A DNA stretch of 64,000 nt, taken from assembly GCA_026545225.1 (NCBI GenBank), contig CM048845.1, forward strand, positions 62,769,033 to 62,833,032, written 5' to 3'. A program made the translations under genes and the position numbers. Shown piece after piece: positions 1-12,739 of the stretch (the stretch's first letter is position 1; every line of letters starts with the position of its first letter). This DNA comes from Cornus controversa. Taxonomy: Eukaryota > Streptophyta > Magnoliopsida > Cornales > Cornaceae. The notes beneath the pieces are model-generated. The model saw nothing but the letters and a program-made list of their open reading frames with translations, ran no database searches and was not told where the DNA came from.

Positions 1-1269
1 AAATTCGAAGCTAAAAATTCAATTTGGCATGGAATGATCCGTTTATATAAAATTCAATCGGTGTACAAAAGTCCGACCCATTTTAAAAATCTGACCTGTT
101 TACAACAAACTAATTTTACCAGAAATAAAAAATAAATGTATATTATCAGGACTAATATGTAACAAAAGAGAGAAATAATAATTTATAATGTGTTTTTTTG
201 GGCCGTCTAATTTTATAGGATCCGACCCGACTCATTATGTAGAATCCGACTCATTTATTCAACTTGACCCATTTACAATGACCCAACCTGTTTACCCAAA
301 AACACTATTTTTTTAGAAATAAATATATATTATCGGGGCTAATATGTAACAAAAGAGAGAAATAATAATTTATAATGTGTTTTTCGGCCTGTCGCATTTT
401 GTTGGACATGACCTGACACATTTTATAGAATTCAACCCGACCCATTTTATAAGACATGAACCAACCCAGCTAATTTGTATATATGTGCATCTCATTTGCT
501 TTTTATTGTAAGCGACAAGTCAAAAAAATATATAGTATACTTAGTGAGTGATCCAACCACCACTATCCAAAACCTAGAAAAATGAAAGTCAAAATATTTT
601 TAAAACCAATCCATTTTACCATGGACCATGGCCTCAATTAAGACACTTGTTGGTTGTATGGATAGTCTATGTGTACTAGTAGAACTGGTTAACAATGTTT
701 ACGTCCAATTAATTACAGAAATAGAGTACAAATTCGGAATCTAACAGCTAACCGATAAAAAAACATTAAATTTAAAAGGCTTTGGTACAACGACCGATTG
801 AGAGAGAGAAAATCTTAGGGAAGAGAGTTGATGATAGAGAAAGAGATGATATATATAAAGAGAGAAATCGTGACATAGAGAGAACCTTTTAGAGAGAGAG
901 GATTGCGATATATAGTGAGAGAATCCTACTTGCCTTAATATATTATGTATATAATTTTTTTCTCCAAATAAAATCATGAGTAAATATGAGTGACACCATT
1001 TGAACTTTGATATATTGTAATTTCGTCACAAACACCTCTGTTAGTTTTTTTATTTAAAAATACTGTAAAACGTTTAGATTGTCCCTTATTATTTAATTAA
1101 TTTTTGGTAAAAAATATCATAATTGCTAAATGACCAAAAAGTCCATAGATTATAAGACACTCCTCTCCCTACAATTCTGAAATGATTTTTCTCTCTCTAA
1201 AGCCAACTAATGCAATTGATACTTGGGTTGAATGTGTTATGATTTTAGTTTGATTGAATCACTGGGTTC
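1..1269. other. AT-rich intergenic spacer with a diverged duplication
   Basis: No gene is recognisable. An ~80-bp segment at about 121-205 recurs at about 313-390; both contain the block aataatttataatgtgttt and a preceding 'ctaatatgtaacaaaagag' run. Between and around the copies lie repeated variants of 'gacccgacccatttt'. A GA-rich stretch follows at about 800-925. The short open frames here have low-complexity composition and no recognisable domain. Confidence 0.6.
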
Positions 1270-1745
1270 TGTTGGAATATTTTAAATAAATAAAATATTT
1301 TTTGTGGTTCTATGCATTATTTTTAAAATTGGATTGCAATGTAATTATTGTTACTTGATGGGTTGAGGTTATACTTGTCAATTGTGGTTTAATTGACAGT
1401 ATAATATTTACACCGTTGGATTGTGGTTTTCCAACTTTATTTGGTGGGATTAAATCGTAACCGTTGATATCTAGGTCTCCATGATAGGAAGGGAGACTTA
1501 GGTATTTTATTTGTAGAGAAGTCGTCCCCCCCTGTTGTTGTTATAAATAAGGGTTTCACAACCCTTATTCAGCCCGATCGAAGGACAACTCTCAGAAAGG
1601 GGGTAGAGCTCTCTAAGGATCTCTTGCAGAAATTCAAAGGTATTCTACAGCTTAATCTTCATTCAGGTATGTTAATTAAATCTCCTCTTTAATTAATTGC
1701 AGTATTCTTGATTCCTATAAGTTGGGTATGGATTAAATTCCAACA
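1270..1745 (+). repeat. 5' LTR of the copia element
   Basis: This 476-bp LTR has inverted ends TGTTGGAA/TTCCAACA. A TATA-like box (tataaata) lies at 1542-1549, followed by a likely leader start. It matches the 3' LTR closely except for an 81-bp segment (1489-1569) that is present only here and includes the TATA box. Confidence 0.93.
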
Positions 1746-1747
1746 AT

Positions 1748-1759
1748 TGGTATCAGAGC
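1748..1759 (+). other. Copia primer binding site (tRNA-iMet)
   Basis: The sequence TGGTATCAGAGC lies two bases after the 5' LTR end. It is the standard plant copia primer binding site, complementary to the 3' end of initiator methionine tRNA, and it fixes the orientation of the element as plus. Confidence 0.92.
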
Positions 1760-1799
1760 CATAATTAGGGCTAAAGTTTTTATTGTAAATTTCAAGAAT

Positions 1800-1831
<32 letters not shown>

Positions 1832-1991
1832 TTTTATGGCGATAGTTTTAAATCAATGAAATTGCCGATTTAGTGCCTACGGTTTCCTGTTTTCATATTC
1901 GCAAGCAGTGGGTTTTTTACTTAAGAAGCCATGTGTCGCTTGATGAGATTGTCAATGAACTTAAATTGAAAATCTTGAAAACCTAACCTTG

Positions 1992-1992
<1 letters not shown>

Positions 1993-2039
<47 letters not shown>

Positions 2040-2057
2040 ACATATATATATATATAT
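1993..2057. repeat. TA-rich microsatellite
   Basis: A run of TA dinucleotides with interspersed TATG/TACA units lies in the copia leader. Similar pure TA runs occur at 1800-1824, 2544-2590 and 2788-2812. The short open frames across them are artefacts of the repeat. Confidence 0.9.
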
Positions 2058-2541
2058 GTTGTGAGATTGAAATTTTTGCAAGTCAAATATGCTTGTCTCG
2101 ATTTTCGTGAATAATATGAAGTTTTTTCATCCAATGTGTGCATATATATTTACGTGTACATAGTAAGATGATACATAGTGATTTTTTTTTATCAGTTTTG
2201 AGTTGAGAAACAAGTGGCTGGTTTCTCGACCTTCGTGAGTGTTTTGAATAAATAACATTGTGATTTCTCTCTATCAGCATTCACATATATGATTGTTTAT
2301 GCACATCAAGTTTTGTCCTTTCTTTAAAAACAAAAGCTTTTATTAGCCTTAGGAACTTGGTGATTGTATGCATAGATGGATACATGATATATCAATTTTG
2401 TATATTGTTAGATGGGTTTTGAATTTGACTTGTGATCACCTAAGTAACCTAATTGGTTATTTTATGCCTCATTTTGTGCTCAATTTACGTGCATTAATAA
2501 AGGCATTCATGAGTACCATGATACGTACTAAGATGACAATA

Positions 2542-2593
<52 letters not shown>

Positions 2594-3590
2594 GGAGTGT
2601 TAGGAGCATGATTTAGTTACATGAAACAAGCAAAATATCTGAGAGATTTTATTAGTTCTCAATTAAATTTGATGAGATTGTATACAGTGGTAGTGGGGAA
2701 TTCCATTGAAATTAATTAATTAATATAATTATTTCAATGGTAGATTTTAAATATTTTGATACTCACTGTTCTAGTTAAAAGTTTGATATATATATATATA
2801 TATATATATATAAGTTTTGTCTTTTTCTTTATAAAAGGGGAACAATTAATTTAATTTAATTGTTCAATAAATTGTGAATAGTGGATTTTATATGCATGGA
2901 TAAATATAAATATATTTCTTTTATTTATATTTAAGTTTGTTGGATCCATGTTTATATTTTGTTCCATAAATTTTGGGTTTATTTTATGTGCATAATAAAT
3001 AAGTTTGTGAACCTAAATAAAATGGAAATTTAAAGTTTAGGTCTTTCCTTGGAATTTAGGAGGACCGGTAAAGTGGCCGTTTCAAGATAGTATCCAAAGT
3101 AAGTGATGTCTGCGCAAAGGTGACATTCACTCATGTAGGTTATTATTTTTGAAAATTTTAAAGACATATATTGGTCTTATTAAGGTCTTACAGTGCACTT
3201 ACCTATATTGGGGCATTAGTTCTGCCCAACGGTGATCAGTGTCTTATTGTAGAATAAATGAGTAGAATAGTTGAGAGTGTTTAGGTTAGAACTAAATAAC
3301 CTTCTTGCCCAAAGGTAGTGGAATTGTTTAGTAATAATTCAAGCATAATCAACTAGGTCTATGTGCGATTTAATCGCAAATTTGGGAGGTAAATGTATTT
3401 AAAATTCTGCCCAAAGGTGATTTTTAAATGACATCTTACCCGTTCCCGCAGGGTGGAAGGTTTTGCACATAGTAAAACAACCTGATAAATTCGGCTTAAA
3501 ACTCCAAGTACGAATTAAAGTAATAATCCCTAAAGCTGTGACATATTATTTTATATGTTGTTTATGTGGTGTTATTTAATATAACATGTA

Positions 3591-4170
3591 TTGAGGTTCT
3601 TAACGCTTCCGCAATTCAGATATAGCTTACAGGGATTGAACCACTGGATGATTCAAATTATTCTTACCCAGGGGACATGTTTTGATATTATATTGGGTTT
3701 CTTAGACTATGAGTCTGTACCTTTTAAGGATAAACTCTCTATGGTGGTTGCAGAGTCTTCTGAGGTAGTAAAGTTGTTACATTTTAAGTGGACTAAAGGT
3801 AATTCAATTGCCATAAGGTTGATTTGTGCTTCTATTGGTGTGACTTGTGGGGTGGTATTCTAGTATTTAATACTGCTAAGAAGCTTTTTGATTTGATCAG
3901 GAAGTAGTTCATGGCACCAAAAAGCAGTTACAGTATTATTATCTGACACAACTTGTGTCAGCTAGATATGATGGCAATGGTTCAGTGAGGGAGCACATTT
4001 ATACGATGTGCAAACTGGTTAATGCTTTAAGGGAGCAGAGAATCACATTTGATGATGAGTTATTAGTCCACATAGTGATATATTAATTCTCTGTTTAGGT
4101 CTTTTTTGAGAAATTCAAGGTGAATTATAATTCACATGAGACAAAATAAAATATTAACCAGCTATTAGCA
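3591..4170 (+). pseudogene. Copia gag remnant
   Basis: Pieces resembling the copia gag (UBN2-type) domain are visible. The first piece contains NSIAIRLICASIGV at about 3800-3840. A second frame at about 3925-4085 reads through SVREHIYTMCKLVNAL and ITFDDELLVHIV, typical of the alpha-helical capsid region. Frames are interrupted by frameshifts and stops. No zinc knuckle is evident. The position, downstream of the primer binding site and upstream of integrase pieces, is as expected for gag. Confidence 0.6.
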
Positions 4171-4734
4171 CTTTGTGTGATTGAGGAAGAGCGACTCAAG
4201 GGAATTAAAATTGAGTCAGACCATCTTGTCGTAAATGATAGCAGTAAGAATATTTTTTACAAGAAAATAAGCGGCAGGAAAGGAAATTAGGCAGAATAGA
4301 AAAGTTAAAGGAAAAAAAAACATGAATAAAAAAATTGTGGTAATTTTTGAGCCCAATTAGGTAAACGTGCCTGAATATATATGATGATTGATTCAAGAGA
4401 GATCATATATGCCTCTTGTTTATCTATGGGCTCGATACTTTCTCGATAAAATTGTGCTTTTGTTGGAGAGGATTCGTCTATGCTATGACATATGAGATTG
4501 GGGTATATCTCTTGAAAAAGACATGAACGTTTGGTTAAGGATAAGATTATTGGACTACTATTTTTCAGATTATAATTTATGTGTTGATTGTGTCAAGGGG
4601 AATATGCAGAAGAAATGCAATTTTGAGGTTATAGATATGGAGGGTGTGAATCGTGGTGTTTTAGTACATATCTCAATATTTTAAATGGGTCATAGACCCA
4701 GTCTCAGACATTTACATGTGTGAAGATGCCTTGT

Positions 4735-4925
4735 AGAGGTGAAATTGTATAATCTAGATATTAAGAAACTTGATCCGTACACTGTCACTTGTCATTTTAT
4801 TGAGTATCTTGAGAGATCTTTTGGTTATTGTTTTTATTATTCCTCTAAATCTATGAAAAAATTGTTGAAACTTGTCATTGCAAAATTTATTGAGGATATG
4901 TGAATTTAGTGGGAGTCTAGAACTT
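4735..4925 (+). pseudogene. Copia integrase C-terminal remnant
   Basis: Translation gives a frame with VKLYNLDIKKLDPYTV and FIEYLERSFGYCFYY, followed by a VIAKFIED-like stretch. This corresponds to the segment downstream of the plant copia integrase core, where the usual pattern is KLDPRT...YFIGYPE.SKGYRFYCP. The rest of integrase is too decayed to delimit. The frame is short and flanked by stops. Confidence 0.6.
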
Positions 4926-5014
4926 TGTGGTTTCTTTTATACTTAATGATGTTGAGTTGTATTAGATAGATGTCTAGACAATGTTACTCAATTGAGACAT
5001 TAAGGAAGTGATTT

Positions 5015-5130
5015 ACATGTTTCAACCTGAAGAGTATCGTGATCTAATGCATATACCTCAAGTTCAGTGGGAGTTAATTTATTATTTTTGTCTTATATGT
5101 TGATGATATTTTGGTAGTTAGTTATGACAT
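5015..5130 (+). pseudogene. Copia reverse transcriptase remnant
   Basis: Two recognisable RT fragments are close together. One reads MFQPEEYRD, resembling the conserved MDQPEGF segment, at about 5018. The other is the catalytic core YVDDILV at 5096-5116. Much of the palm and fingers between and around them is missing, so internal deletions have occurred. Confidence 0.68.
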
Positions 5131-5343
5131 TCATGTAATACATGCACTATAGAAAAATTTGGACTTTCTCAAAAGGCATGTATTGACAAAATATTGAAAA
5201 CTTTTGAGATGAAGATATTGTGTACCAAGTGAGGTTCAAGGTGTTAAAGGAAATATGTTGTCAGAATAAAAATGTCTCGATAATGATTTTGTGAGAAGTT
5301 AAGTTGATTTTAGCAAAATCTGCACATTATTTATTCGAAGGTA

Positions 5344-5690
5344 GTGAAGAAAGTTTTGAGGTATCTCCAAAGAACTAAAGAGTTCATGTTGATCTGCAGG
5401 AAATCAGATTGCTTTGAGGTAGTTGGTTATTCTGATGCTGACTTTGCAGGTTACTCGAGTAGTAGAAAATCCACTTCTGGATTTATTGTTTATGCTAGCT
5501 CAAGGAGCTGTTTCATGGGAAAAACTCTAAGCGTAATAGGCACATTGATATAAAATATCTTATCGTGTGTGAAAAGGTTAAGGAAAGTGCGATTGAGATT
5601 CCCCATATAGTAACAGAAAAAATGATTGTAGATTCTCTCACTAAAGGTCTTCAGCCGAAATTATTTAAGGAGCACGTGATCTAGATGGGT
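5344..5690 (+). pseudogene. Copia RNase H remnant and pol C-terminus
   Basis: The frame from 5344 reads KVLRYLQRTKE, then YSDADFAG and RKSTSGFIVY, which are signature motifs of the copia RT/RNase H junction. A frameshift near 5525-5535 moves the continuation to another frame, which reads HIDIKYLIV and then an LTKGLQPKLFKEH-like stretch, the normal copia pol C-terminus. The stop near 5685 is followed by about 750 bp of non-coding 3' region before the 3' LTR. Confidence 0.82.
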
Positions 5691-6439
5691 GTTCTAGAGT
5701 CTTTGTGTAATAATGTCTTTTTTTTCTTTGCATTATATTACATTGCAGTTAGCTTTCAGGTTATTTACACCTTATGGTGATAGTTATTTTTCTTCAGTTT
5801 ATTTACGCCTTTTAGTGACAGTTATTTACATGCAAAATAAAGTTATGATGCATCATTATTATTTATATATAATTTATGCACGTGCTATTATGTTTGCCTA
5901 GAGATGTTACACTTATGAGGGTGTTTGGATTGGATGTGGGATTGACACCACATTGGTAAATCCAAACATAATTATTAAAGTGCCTGTGGGAGTGATTTAC
6001 ATTCCATGAGGATAGCTTGGGCTAGATATGAGATTGGCTCCATATCGGTAAACCCTCACACTGGACAGAAGGTTGGCGGTTTGCTGTAATATGTTCAGGT
6101 GACATACCGTGATGGTATGAAGCAGGACGGATAGTGAGGTGTGCGTTTAGACCACATGCAGTTTGCGCATCTCATGAAATGCAGTAAAAACTACTATATT
6201 TGCTCAAATCCTAGATGGAATCAATTTTGAGACCATGGAACTGTTTAGACTAATATATTACTTGTCTACTCATCCATGATCCACTATTGAGGAAGTATAT
6301 GCAAGAGAGTGTTTTAAAGTTTCAACCTATCTGTTTCGATAATTGTATTTTTCTAAAAAATAAAATGAGTGGCCACTCGACTTTTCTAAAGTGTTGCGAT
6401 CCACCGTGTCGTTTTTTCAAAACATAAAGTGCATGAACC

Positions 6440-6450
6440 AAGTGGGAGAT
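6440..6450 (+). other. Copia polypurine tract
   Basis: AAGTGGGAGAT directly abuts the TG of the 3' LTR. It is the expected site of second-strand priming. Confidence 0.75.
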
Positions 6451-6845
6451 TGTTGGAATATTTTAAATAAATAAAATATTTTTTGTGGTTCTATGCATTA
6501 TTTCTAAAATTGGATTGCAATGTAATTATTGTTACTTGATGGGTTGGGGTTATACTTGTCAATTGTGGTTTAATTGATAGTATAATATTTACACCGTTGG
6601 ATTGTGGTTTTCCAACTTTATTTGGTGGGATTAAATCCTAACCGTTGATATTTAGGTCTCCATGATAGGCAGCCCGATCGAAGGACAATTCTCAGAAAGG
6701 GGGTAGAGCTCTCTAAGGATCTCTTGCAGAAATTCAAAGGTATTCTACAGCTTAATCTTCATTCAGGTATGTCAATTAAATCTCCTCTTTAATTAATTGC
6801 AGTATTCTTGATTTCTATAAGTTGGGTATGGATTAAATTCCAACA
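6451..6845 (+). repeat. 3' LTR of the copia element, 81 bp shorter
   Basis: This 395-bp LTR starts at TGTTGGAATA and ends TTCCAACA, followed directly by the GGTTC target duplication. It lacks the 81-bp promoter-proximal segment found at 1489-1569 in the 5' LTR; elsewhere the two differ only by scattered substitutions. Confidence 0.93.
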
Positions 6846-7537
6846 GGTTCATCACACAAGTGCTCTCACTGCAGACTGAATGACGAAACTCCATTAGTTG
6901 ATGAGAGATGGATTCTTCTTGGTTCACTAAACCATCACCGAAGCATCGCCACCTCTTGAAAACTCCACCTGAATTTCCATCGCGGCAAGTAACTATTGAG
7001 CCAAAGCCACCTTCAAATTGATTCTCTTCCAAAAATAATAATAAAAAAAAATTGGATGGCAATCACAAGCCCAACCAACCAATGATGTAACAAGAAATTA
7101 TACATGAAAGGCAAACCCATTTGTGAATCTCACTGTACAATCAGATTAAAATAACCAAAAACAGAATATGAAAATCAAACCCGTTTGTGAATTCTTATAA
7201 TAACAATAATATTAAACAATCACTCACAGAACAGAGTGAATCAAAAATAAAAATCCATCAAAACCAAATCGATAAAACACAGTTTTTCATTTCATTTACT
7301 TATAATTGATAAATGACTCATGTTATAGGTAAATAGGTAGATGACCAAGTGATACTTCTTTTTTTTTTTTATAAAGACCATTCAGAGCATATAACACAGA
7401 AGGACAAAACCAAAGTGGCCTAAAAAAGGTGAATACCCTTCCTCAACAGAGAAAACAGGGCAAGCACAACAAGCTGCACAATGAGGATAAGCAACAGAGC
7501 AGAATTAAAACAGATCTAGAAAAAGAGAATGGGAAAC
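6846..7537. other. Intergenic spacer
   Basis: No gene is recognised. The region is AT-rich and holds a few short open frames without domain signals. Confidence 0.5.
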
Positions 7538-8115
7538 TCAGGAATCGAAGAACATATTAGAAGCATCAAACTCATAAAGGAAGAGCCCATTCAGTAGCAA
7601 TGGACAGTGCAAAGGGGCATTTACAGAACCTGACAGGCATGAGCCTGTTTCGAATGGAGTTAAAAGGATTTTTTGAATGATCACAGTATGAGTAGAGCTA
7701 GAGTTTTCACAAATTCTTGCATTCCTTTCTCTCCAAATATGGTAAGCACAGCTAGCTAACATCAATTTGTACAAAATGTGTTTGTTAGTTTTAGATTTCC
7801 AGTTGGAAGAGGCCTGAAACAAGAAGTCTTGCCAGGAAGAAGAAGAAGAAGGGTCTTGAAAGCCACACTTGTTTTGGAAGAAGTTCCAAATTAAACATGT
7901 AAACGAGCACCTGAAAAACAAATGGTCAAGGTTTTCCTCATTTTCATAACATACAACACAAACATTTGGTTGTTCCATATATTGAAGGGAAGGGCAATCC
8001 TTGGTATAAAGTTTGGCATAAGCAGCAAGCCAAGTAACAAAACAGCCATTTGGAATTTCCTTTTCGAACCAAACTAAGGAGTTCCAACAAACAGGAAATG
8101 TGCTATGAGCAAAAG
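7538..8115 (-). pseudogene. LINE (L1-type) ORF2 C-terminal fragment, zf-RVT
   Basis: A minus-strand frame of up to 211 codons carries the zinc-binding domain found downstream of reverse transcriptase in plant L1 LINEs. Visible marks are the W..LVWFEKEIP start, FVTWLAAYAKLYTKD, then C-V-V-C followed by ENLDHLFFRCSFTCLIW, and later AYHIWRERNARIC. The methionine at 8173 lies in AT-rich non-LINE sequence; homology begins near 8115. No RT or endonuclease is adjacent on this strand, so this is a fragment. A distinct LINE RT fragment lies on the opposite strand from 10.8 kb. Confidence 0.8.
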
Positions 8116-8124
8116 AGAAGTCCA

Positions 8125-9103
8125 TTAGGATTTTAAATGATTTTGAATGACACAAAATGATTTTGAATGACACGTTTTTAAGTGACAGATTTATGTGAAT
8201 TCATGGATTTTTATAGATTTTTATTGATTTGTATAGACTTCTATTAAAGACTTTGATGAATTTTTATAAGCTTTTATTGATTTTTTCAACATATTTTTAT
8301 TTGTATCATTGAATTCTATTTTTGTGTACAAGTAAACCAATAGCTCAAGTGGTAGTTATAATGCAAAATAGATAATCTATCATCTAATATATTGTCTAAA
8401 AATTATTGTGTGGTGCAAATATTCCAAAAAAAAGTGAGGATAATAAAGTAACTTATTTGATGAACACAAATTGCATATCAACTCTTTCTCAAATTTCAAT
8501 CGCACATTATGAAAAAAAAGAAAAAAAGTACAGATTTACTTATTGGGTTAGGTTAAATCTTAGATAGATAATTAAAAAACCTTAAACCTAGGTTATATTG
8601 AATTATTAATTGGACTTCATGATCAATTCTTATGGCTTAAAGATTGATTTCTAACAAACAGTGTAGATGGATTAATAATCCCATAGTGCGAGAAATTGAT
8701 CAACTTGACTGAAAATTCGAGTTTTACAAGTTTTCCTAATAAAATAGGAAAAGAGAGAATATGAGGAGAGAGAGAGAAAAAGGAGTGTACCTTGAGATGG
8801 AGAAAGGTTGTTCGTATTCTGCAAGAAAGAAAAAGTCTACTAAAATTTATGAAGAAAATGCTGAATTTGTTATGGGCTTCGGTATTTATAACTTTCACCC
8901 TCAAATCTATCAAAATCTACTACTTAATAAAATCCTTCAAAAATTTATGACTTTTCGAATACACCTAAACTTTTGTAGATTTTTTAAAAATTCTAATTGA
9001 ATACCGTCAGATTTGTATGTACTCTTTAAAAGTCTGAATTGAATATGCCGAGACTTTTAAAGTCTTTTAAAATCTTAAAAAATCTTAACTGAATACACCC
9101 TCA
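8125..9103. mobile_element. Possible AT-rich DNA-transposon remnant
   Basis: The right side ends with a block that, read on the minus strand, starts GGGTGTATTCAGTTAAGATT and continues with repeated 'tttaaaagac/tctga' words. The left side starts with diverged 'ggattttaaatgattttgaatgac' words, also tandemly duplicated. This arrangement resembles long AT-rich non-autonomous hAT or MULE elements of plants. No target duplication could be matched, so the boundaries are uncertain. Confidence 0.3.
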
Positions 9104-10824
9104 GAATTAGGAGAAATATTCCCTACAACAATGTCTTCGGAGCAAATCAGAATTTAGAATTAGGGAAAATATTCCATACAACAATGCCTTCTTTGTAGGG
9201 ACATGGAAGAGGAAAGGCAGTAAGGTCAATCACTCACATGAGAAATTAAAGAACTGGAAACGGGAGGAGAGCCAAGGAAGACTTAGCACAACCGCTTAGC
9301 AAAAGGAATATTCTGAAAACATACAAGGCATGCAAGAGTCGAACAAAATAGAGGTTTTTCTTTCATTGGTTGAAAAGTGCTTCTAAGTTGTAGAATATTC
9401 CATTTTTCACTTGGCTTTTATCTCTAACCAAGTGTCTCTTGGTCTCTTGGTAACAGATTATAATTATATGGAACCGATTAATATAGTAATACATAATTCT
9501 CTGGTGATTTTTCGATAGCCACTAGTTTTGGTATACGTGAAGACGATTGATGTAAATATTCATAAACAAAGTGAAAGACAGCCAACCATGCACATGCAAT
9601 ATTGGTTTCATAATCTTCCTTCATAAATGGAAAAGAAACTTTCAAAATTAAGGTACAAATTAGACAACATGAACAATCAAGTCAACAACTTCTATATATG
9701 AAGCATATAACTCCCCAAATTCACAAGCAACACAGACAACTCCACATATTACAGAACTCTTGAGATTTTGGTTGAGTGCAAGCCTCATTACCAATCTCCT
9801 GACAAGTAAACAATAAACTCTAAATAAAAGATTAATTATAACAAAAAAGCAACAATAACTATAATCTCTCCTTTTTTGAACTTATTTGGAAAAGCATCAT
9901 AACAAATAAAATTTATATGCTTCTTGGAAAGATAAAACATGAAATATTTTCTTATTATGTCAAGGCATCGCAAGAAAGTCAACAAGACTACTTCTTGATA
10001 ATCTCTTGCAAAATGAACTCAACAATGATGTCTAACTTCAACTTGGTTAGGGGTGGATGGACCTTGGTTAGGGTTGAATTGAAACACTAGGTTATCCAGA
10101 CCAATTATTAACACATTAGATAAGAGAAATATATAGAAGCTTGGAAAACAAGGTTTACTTTATTAGCTCTACCATGAAAAACAGAATTGATAGTGTCATT
10201 TTTAGGTTATTAACCATTAGGAAATTCAAAGGATAATCTCATAAATTAGAAAACGATCGTTTTCTTTTTCAGATCCATTGTGATTCTCAATCTCAATCCC
10301 TCCACTAGTCAAATTTGTGAATTTTAGTGGAAGCTCTTCAATCAATCCAAGTCAATAGCCTATTAGGGGTATCATTAGAAGTTGTAATTGTAATACCATT
10401 TTTTAACCTCTTCAAACATGTCGACCACAAGATTCAACATAGCAAAGATGTTACTACCTTTTTAGATCATGGAGAATGGAACATCAGGCCTTTCTAATTA
10501 TTAGGAAGGAAGACTTAATTAAGGAAATCAAATCACATAGCAAAGAAGCTTAAGGGGCATGAAGATACAATAGTTTTGTTGAAATGAGGTTTGACAATTA
10601 TCAAACTTAAGATACTAGAATGGCTTCAATGCGAGGTCCAATAAATCTAGAAATATATAGGTTAATTTGTTGGCAAATTTATCATTAAAAACATAACTTC
10701 AAGGTTATCCTCACCAAATTGTGTGAAAGAGGAATTTGCTCAGTTTGTTTTCTTTTTATGCATAACCAGCTTCTAACGCTTAATGATTTATGAGATAGGT
10801 CAGTGCTCGTGTGATACACTGTTA
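9104..10824. other. Intergenic spacer
   Basis: No gene is recognised. A local duplication occurs at its left edge: a 'cagaattagg(a/g)(g/a)aaatattcc' block with 'acaacaatg' appears at about 9102-9132 and again at about 9155-9187. The rest is AT-rich without repeats or domains that I can identify. Confidence 0.45.
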
Positions 10825-11276
10825 CTTGATAGAGAAGATGGAAATTGGGCTGCTGACATAGATCAAGTCAGAAGTTGGCTGGTGGATTACTACCAAAAGC
10901 TCTTCAGAAAACCTGAGGATGATTCCCTGTAAGTGAGAAAAGTTATCTCTACAGAGGATGCTAAAATGCTTGAAGAACCTGCGACAACAGAGGAAATTAA
11001 AGGCGGTGGTCTTCCTTCTTGGGAGCATATAAGAGCCCTGCCCAGATGGTTTTCCACCTAGATTCTATCAACAATTCTGGTCAGTGGTTGGCACTCAAGT
11101 GGTTAATGCAGTCAGGTATTTTTTTTATCATTCTAAGATCTCTCAAGCCATCAACTCCTCCTTTATTTGCCTTATTGCAGCAAAGCTATGGATTTTAGGC
11201 CAATCTCCTTATGTTTTACAGTCTCTAAAATCATAACAAAACTCATGACTACTAGATTAAGTTTAATTCTGGGGAT
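10825..11276 (+). pseudogene. LINE reverse transcriptase, N-terminal part
   Basis: Translation shows EDGNWAADIDQVRSWLVDYY followed by QKLFRKPED, the segment linking endonuclease and RT in plant L1 elements. A stop occurs near 10930 and frames shift, but fingers-domain remnants continue, ending with FRPISLC, SKIITKLMTTRL and ILGIV. Coding sequence stops abruptly at 11276 where a large LTR-like insertion begins, and it resumes at 14712. No endonuclease domain is seen upstream, so the LINE copy was 5' truncated. Confidence 0.75.
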
Positions 11277-12177
11277 TGTAGTGGGTAAATGAAATACCCC
11301 CAGAAAATTTCGCGTATGAGGTGGCCAGTCTCATACACAAAACCTGGAAGATACATACAACTGGTAGCAACAAGCATAGAATACAAAAGATATAATGAAC
11401 AATTTTCTAAAAGTAGAAAAGAAAGTTCCTCTGAATTAAAATAATCGCTAACTAAACAAGTATATGTCCGGTAATACAATTTGGAAGTCCTGTAACCCAA
11501 GGACCCTTTAACCAGAATGAACAAAAGTTTTTAAATTCTAAAATTAATACCAACAGTCAAAGTCTCAAAAGTTCATAGTATGACTCTTGAAGAAGACAAG
11601 TTCCTCTCCTGTAACTGATGAGATGAGACGTCTGCTACAACCAAACCCTAAAACTCTATCCTTGCGATAGAACCTGTCTGAAACCTGAAATATCAACAAA
11701 GTGGGTTAAACCCACGAGCAAGTTCTATCTACTACATCCCAATCAGAGAACCAATATACATACCCTCAATATAAGGGACACAAAATAAGTTCATAGATTT
11801 AATATACAAGTTATTCTTTTATCTAGTTTCATGTTTCCAAAACAACAGTCAACATTTATAATATTCCACCCAAACCCTTATTATGCAAACGTGAACACAT
11901 TCCTTACGTTCAGCAGAAATAAACATAACATACAATGCTATCAAGTTTAAGCAATCCTAACCTGTCACCATTTTATCCTTTGATACCTTAATAGGTATAG
12001 GTATATACATACTGGTCATTCCCTACCTAGTTCATGTTTTCAGAAATCAAAATCATCTTATACGTTATCCCAACGAACCCTTATCATTCAACAATGAACA
12101 CCTTCTTTAAGTTCAAAGTAAAGAAAAATATGCATGCATTTTATTAAATCTCGACAATCATGACAAAACAAATATAA

Positions 12178-12375
12178 TGTATAGATACCTGATTAGGTAT
12201 GGACGATCCTGACACGCCGGGCAATCCTGACATGCCAAATAAAATATATAGATACCTTATTAGGTATGGGTGATCCTGACACGCCGGGCAATCCTTACAT
12301 GCCAAAATAAAATGTATAGATACCTTATTAGGTATGGGCGATCCTGACACGCCAGGCAATCCTTACAAGCCAATT
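12178..12375. repeat. ~63-bp tandem repeat, three copies
   Basis: Three consecutive units each contain 'tatagatacct', 'attaggtatgg', 'gatcctgacacgcc' and 'ggcaatcct'. A more diverged copy may lie near 11960-12030. The 71-codon minus frame over the array is a repeat artefact. Confidence 0.88.
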
Positions 12376-12739
12376 AAAAACGTATAGATGCATTCCAATA
12401 TGAAACGTAAAATAAACAAGGTGCATCATGATTTAAATTTGCACAAACCATTATTTCACTTTATCCCCATGAAATTATTACCATAAGACAAATCATTTAC
12501 AAGTAAACTATAATCACGTATTTGATGGGCATTTATATCCTTAAAGGAAAATATATTCAAATAAACCAAATAACTCAAGCATCCATTATAGAAGCAATTT
12601 CCCAACTCAACCTCCAATGCACTCAATTCTACGGGGGAGTCTAAGCCTAACTTTTATCTAGGTTTCTGGGCCTATTCCACTTCTCAGAACCCTATTAAAT
12701 TATTCTGGAATTTTCTAGAAATTTTGAAATATTTTCAAC

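Larger units (their letters stand above)
1270..6845 (+). mobile_element. Decayed Ty1/copia LTR retrotransposon, complete ends
   Basis: A 5.58-kb element is bounded by direct LTRs (1270-1745 and 6451-6845) that start TGTTGGAA and end TTCCAACA. The 5-bp target duplication GGTTC is perfect (1265-1269 and 6846-6850). A primer binding site complementary to initiator tRNA-Met follows the 5' LTR, and a short purine tract precedes the 3' LTR. Between them are scattered fragments of gag, integrase, reverse transcriptase (YVDDILV) and RNase H in copia order (integrase before RT). No long frame survives, so the element is dead. The internal region is about 4.7 kb and its first 1.8 kb is AT-rich leader with TA microsatellites. 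Copia membership follows from the domain order and the tRNA-Met primer site. Confidence 0.93.

Noticed and set aside
8337..8440. tRNA-like A box (tagctcaagtggtag) as a tRNA or SINE
   Set aside because: No B box, acceptor stem or A-rich tail with duplication could be matched; it may be chance or a small SINE relic.
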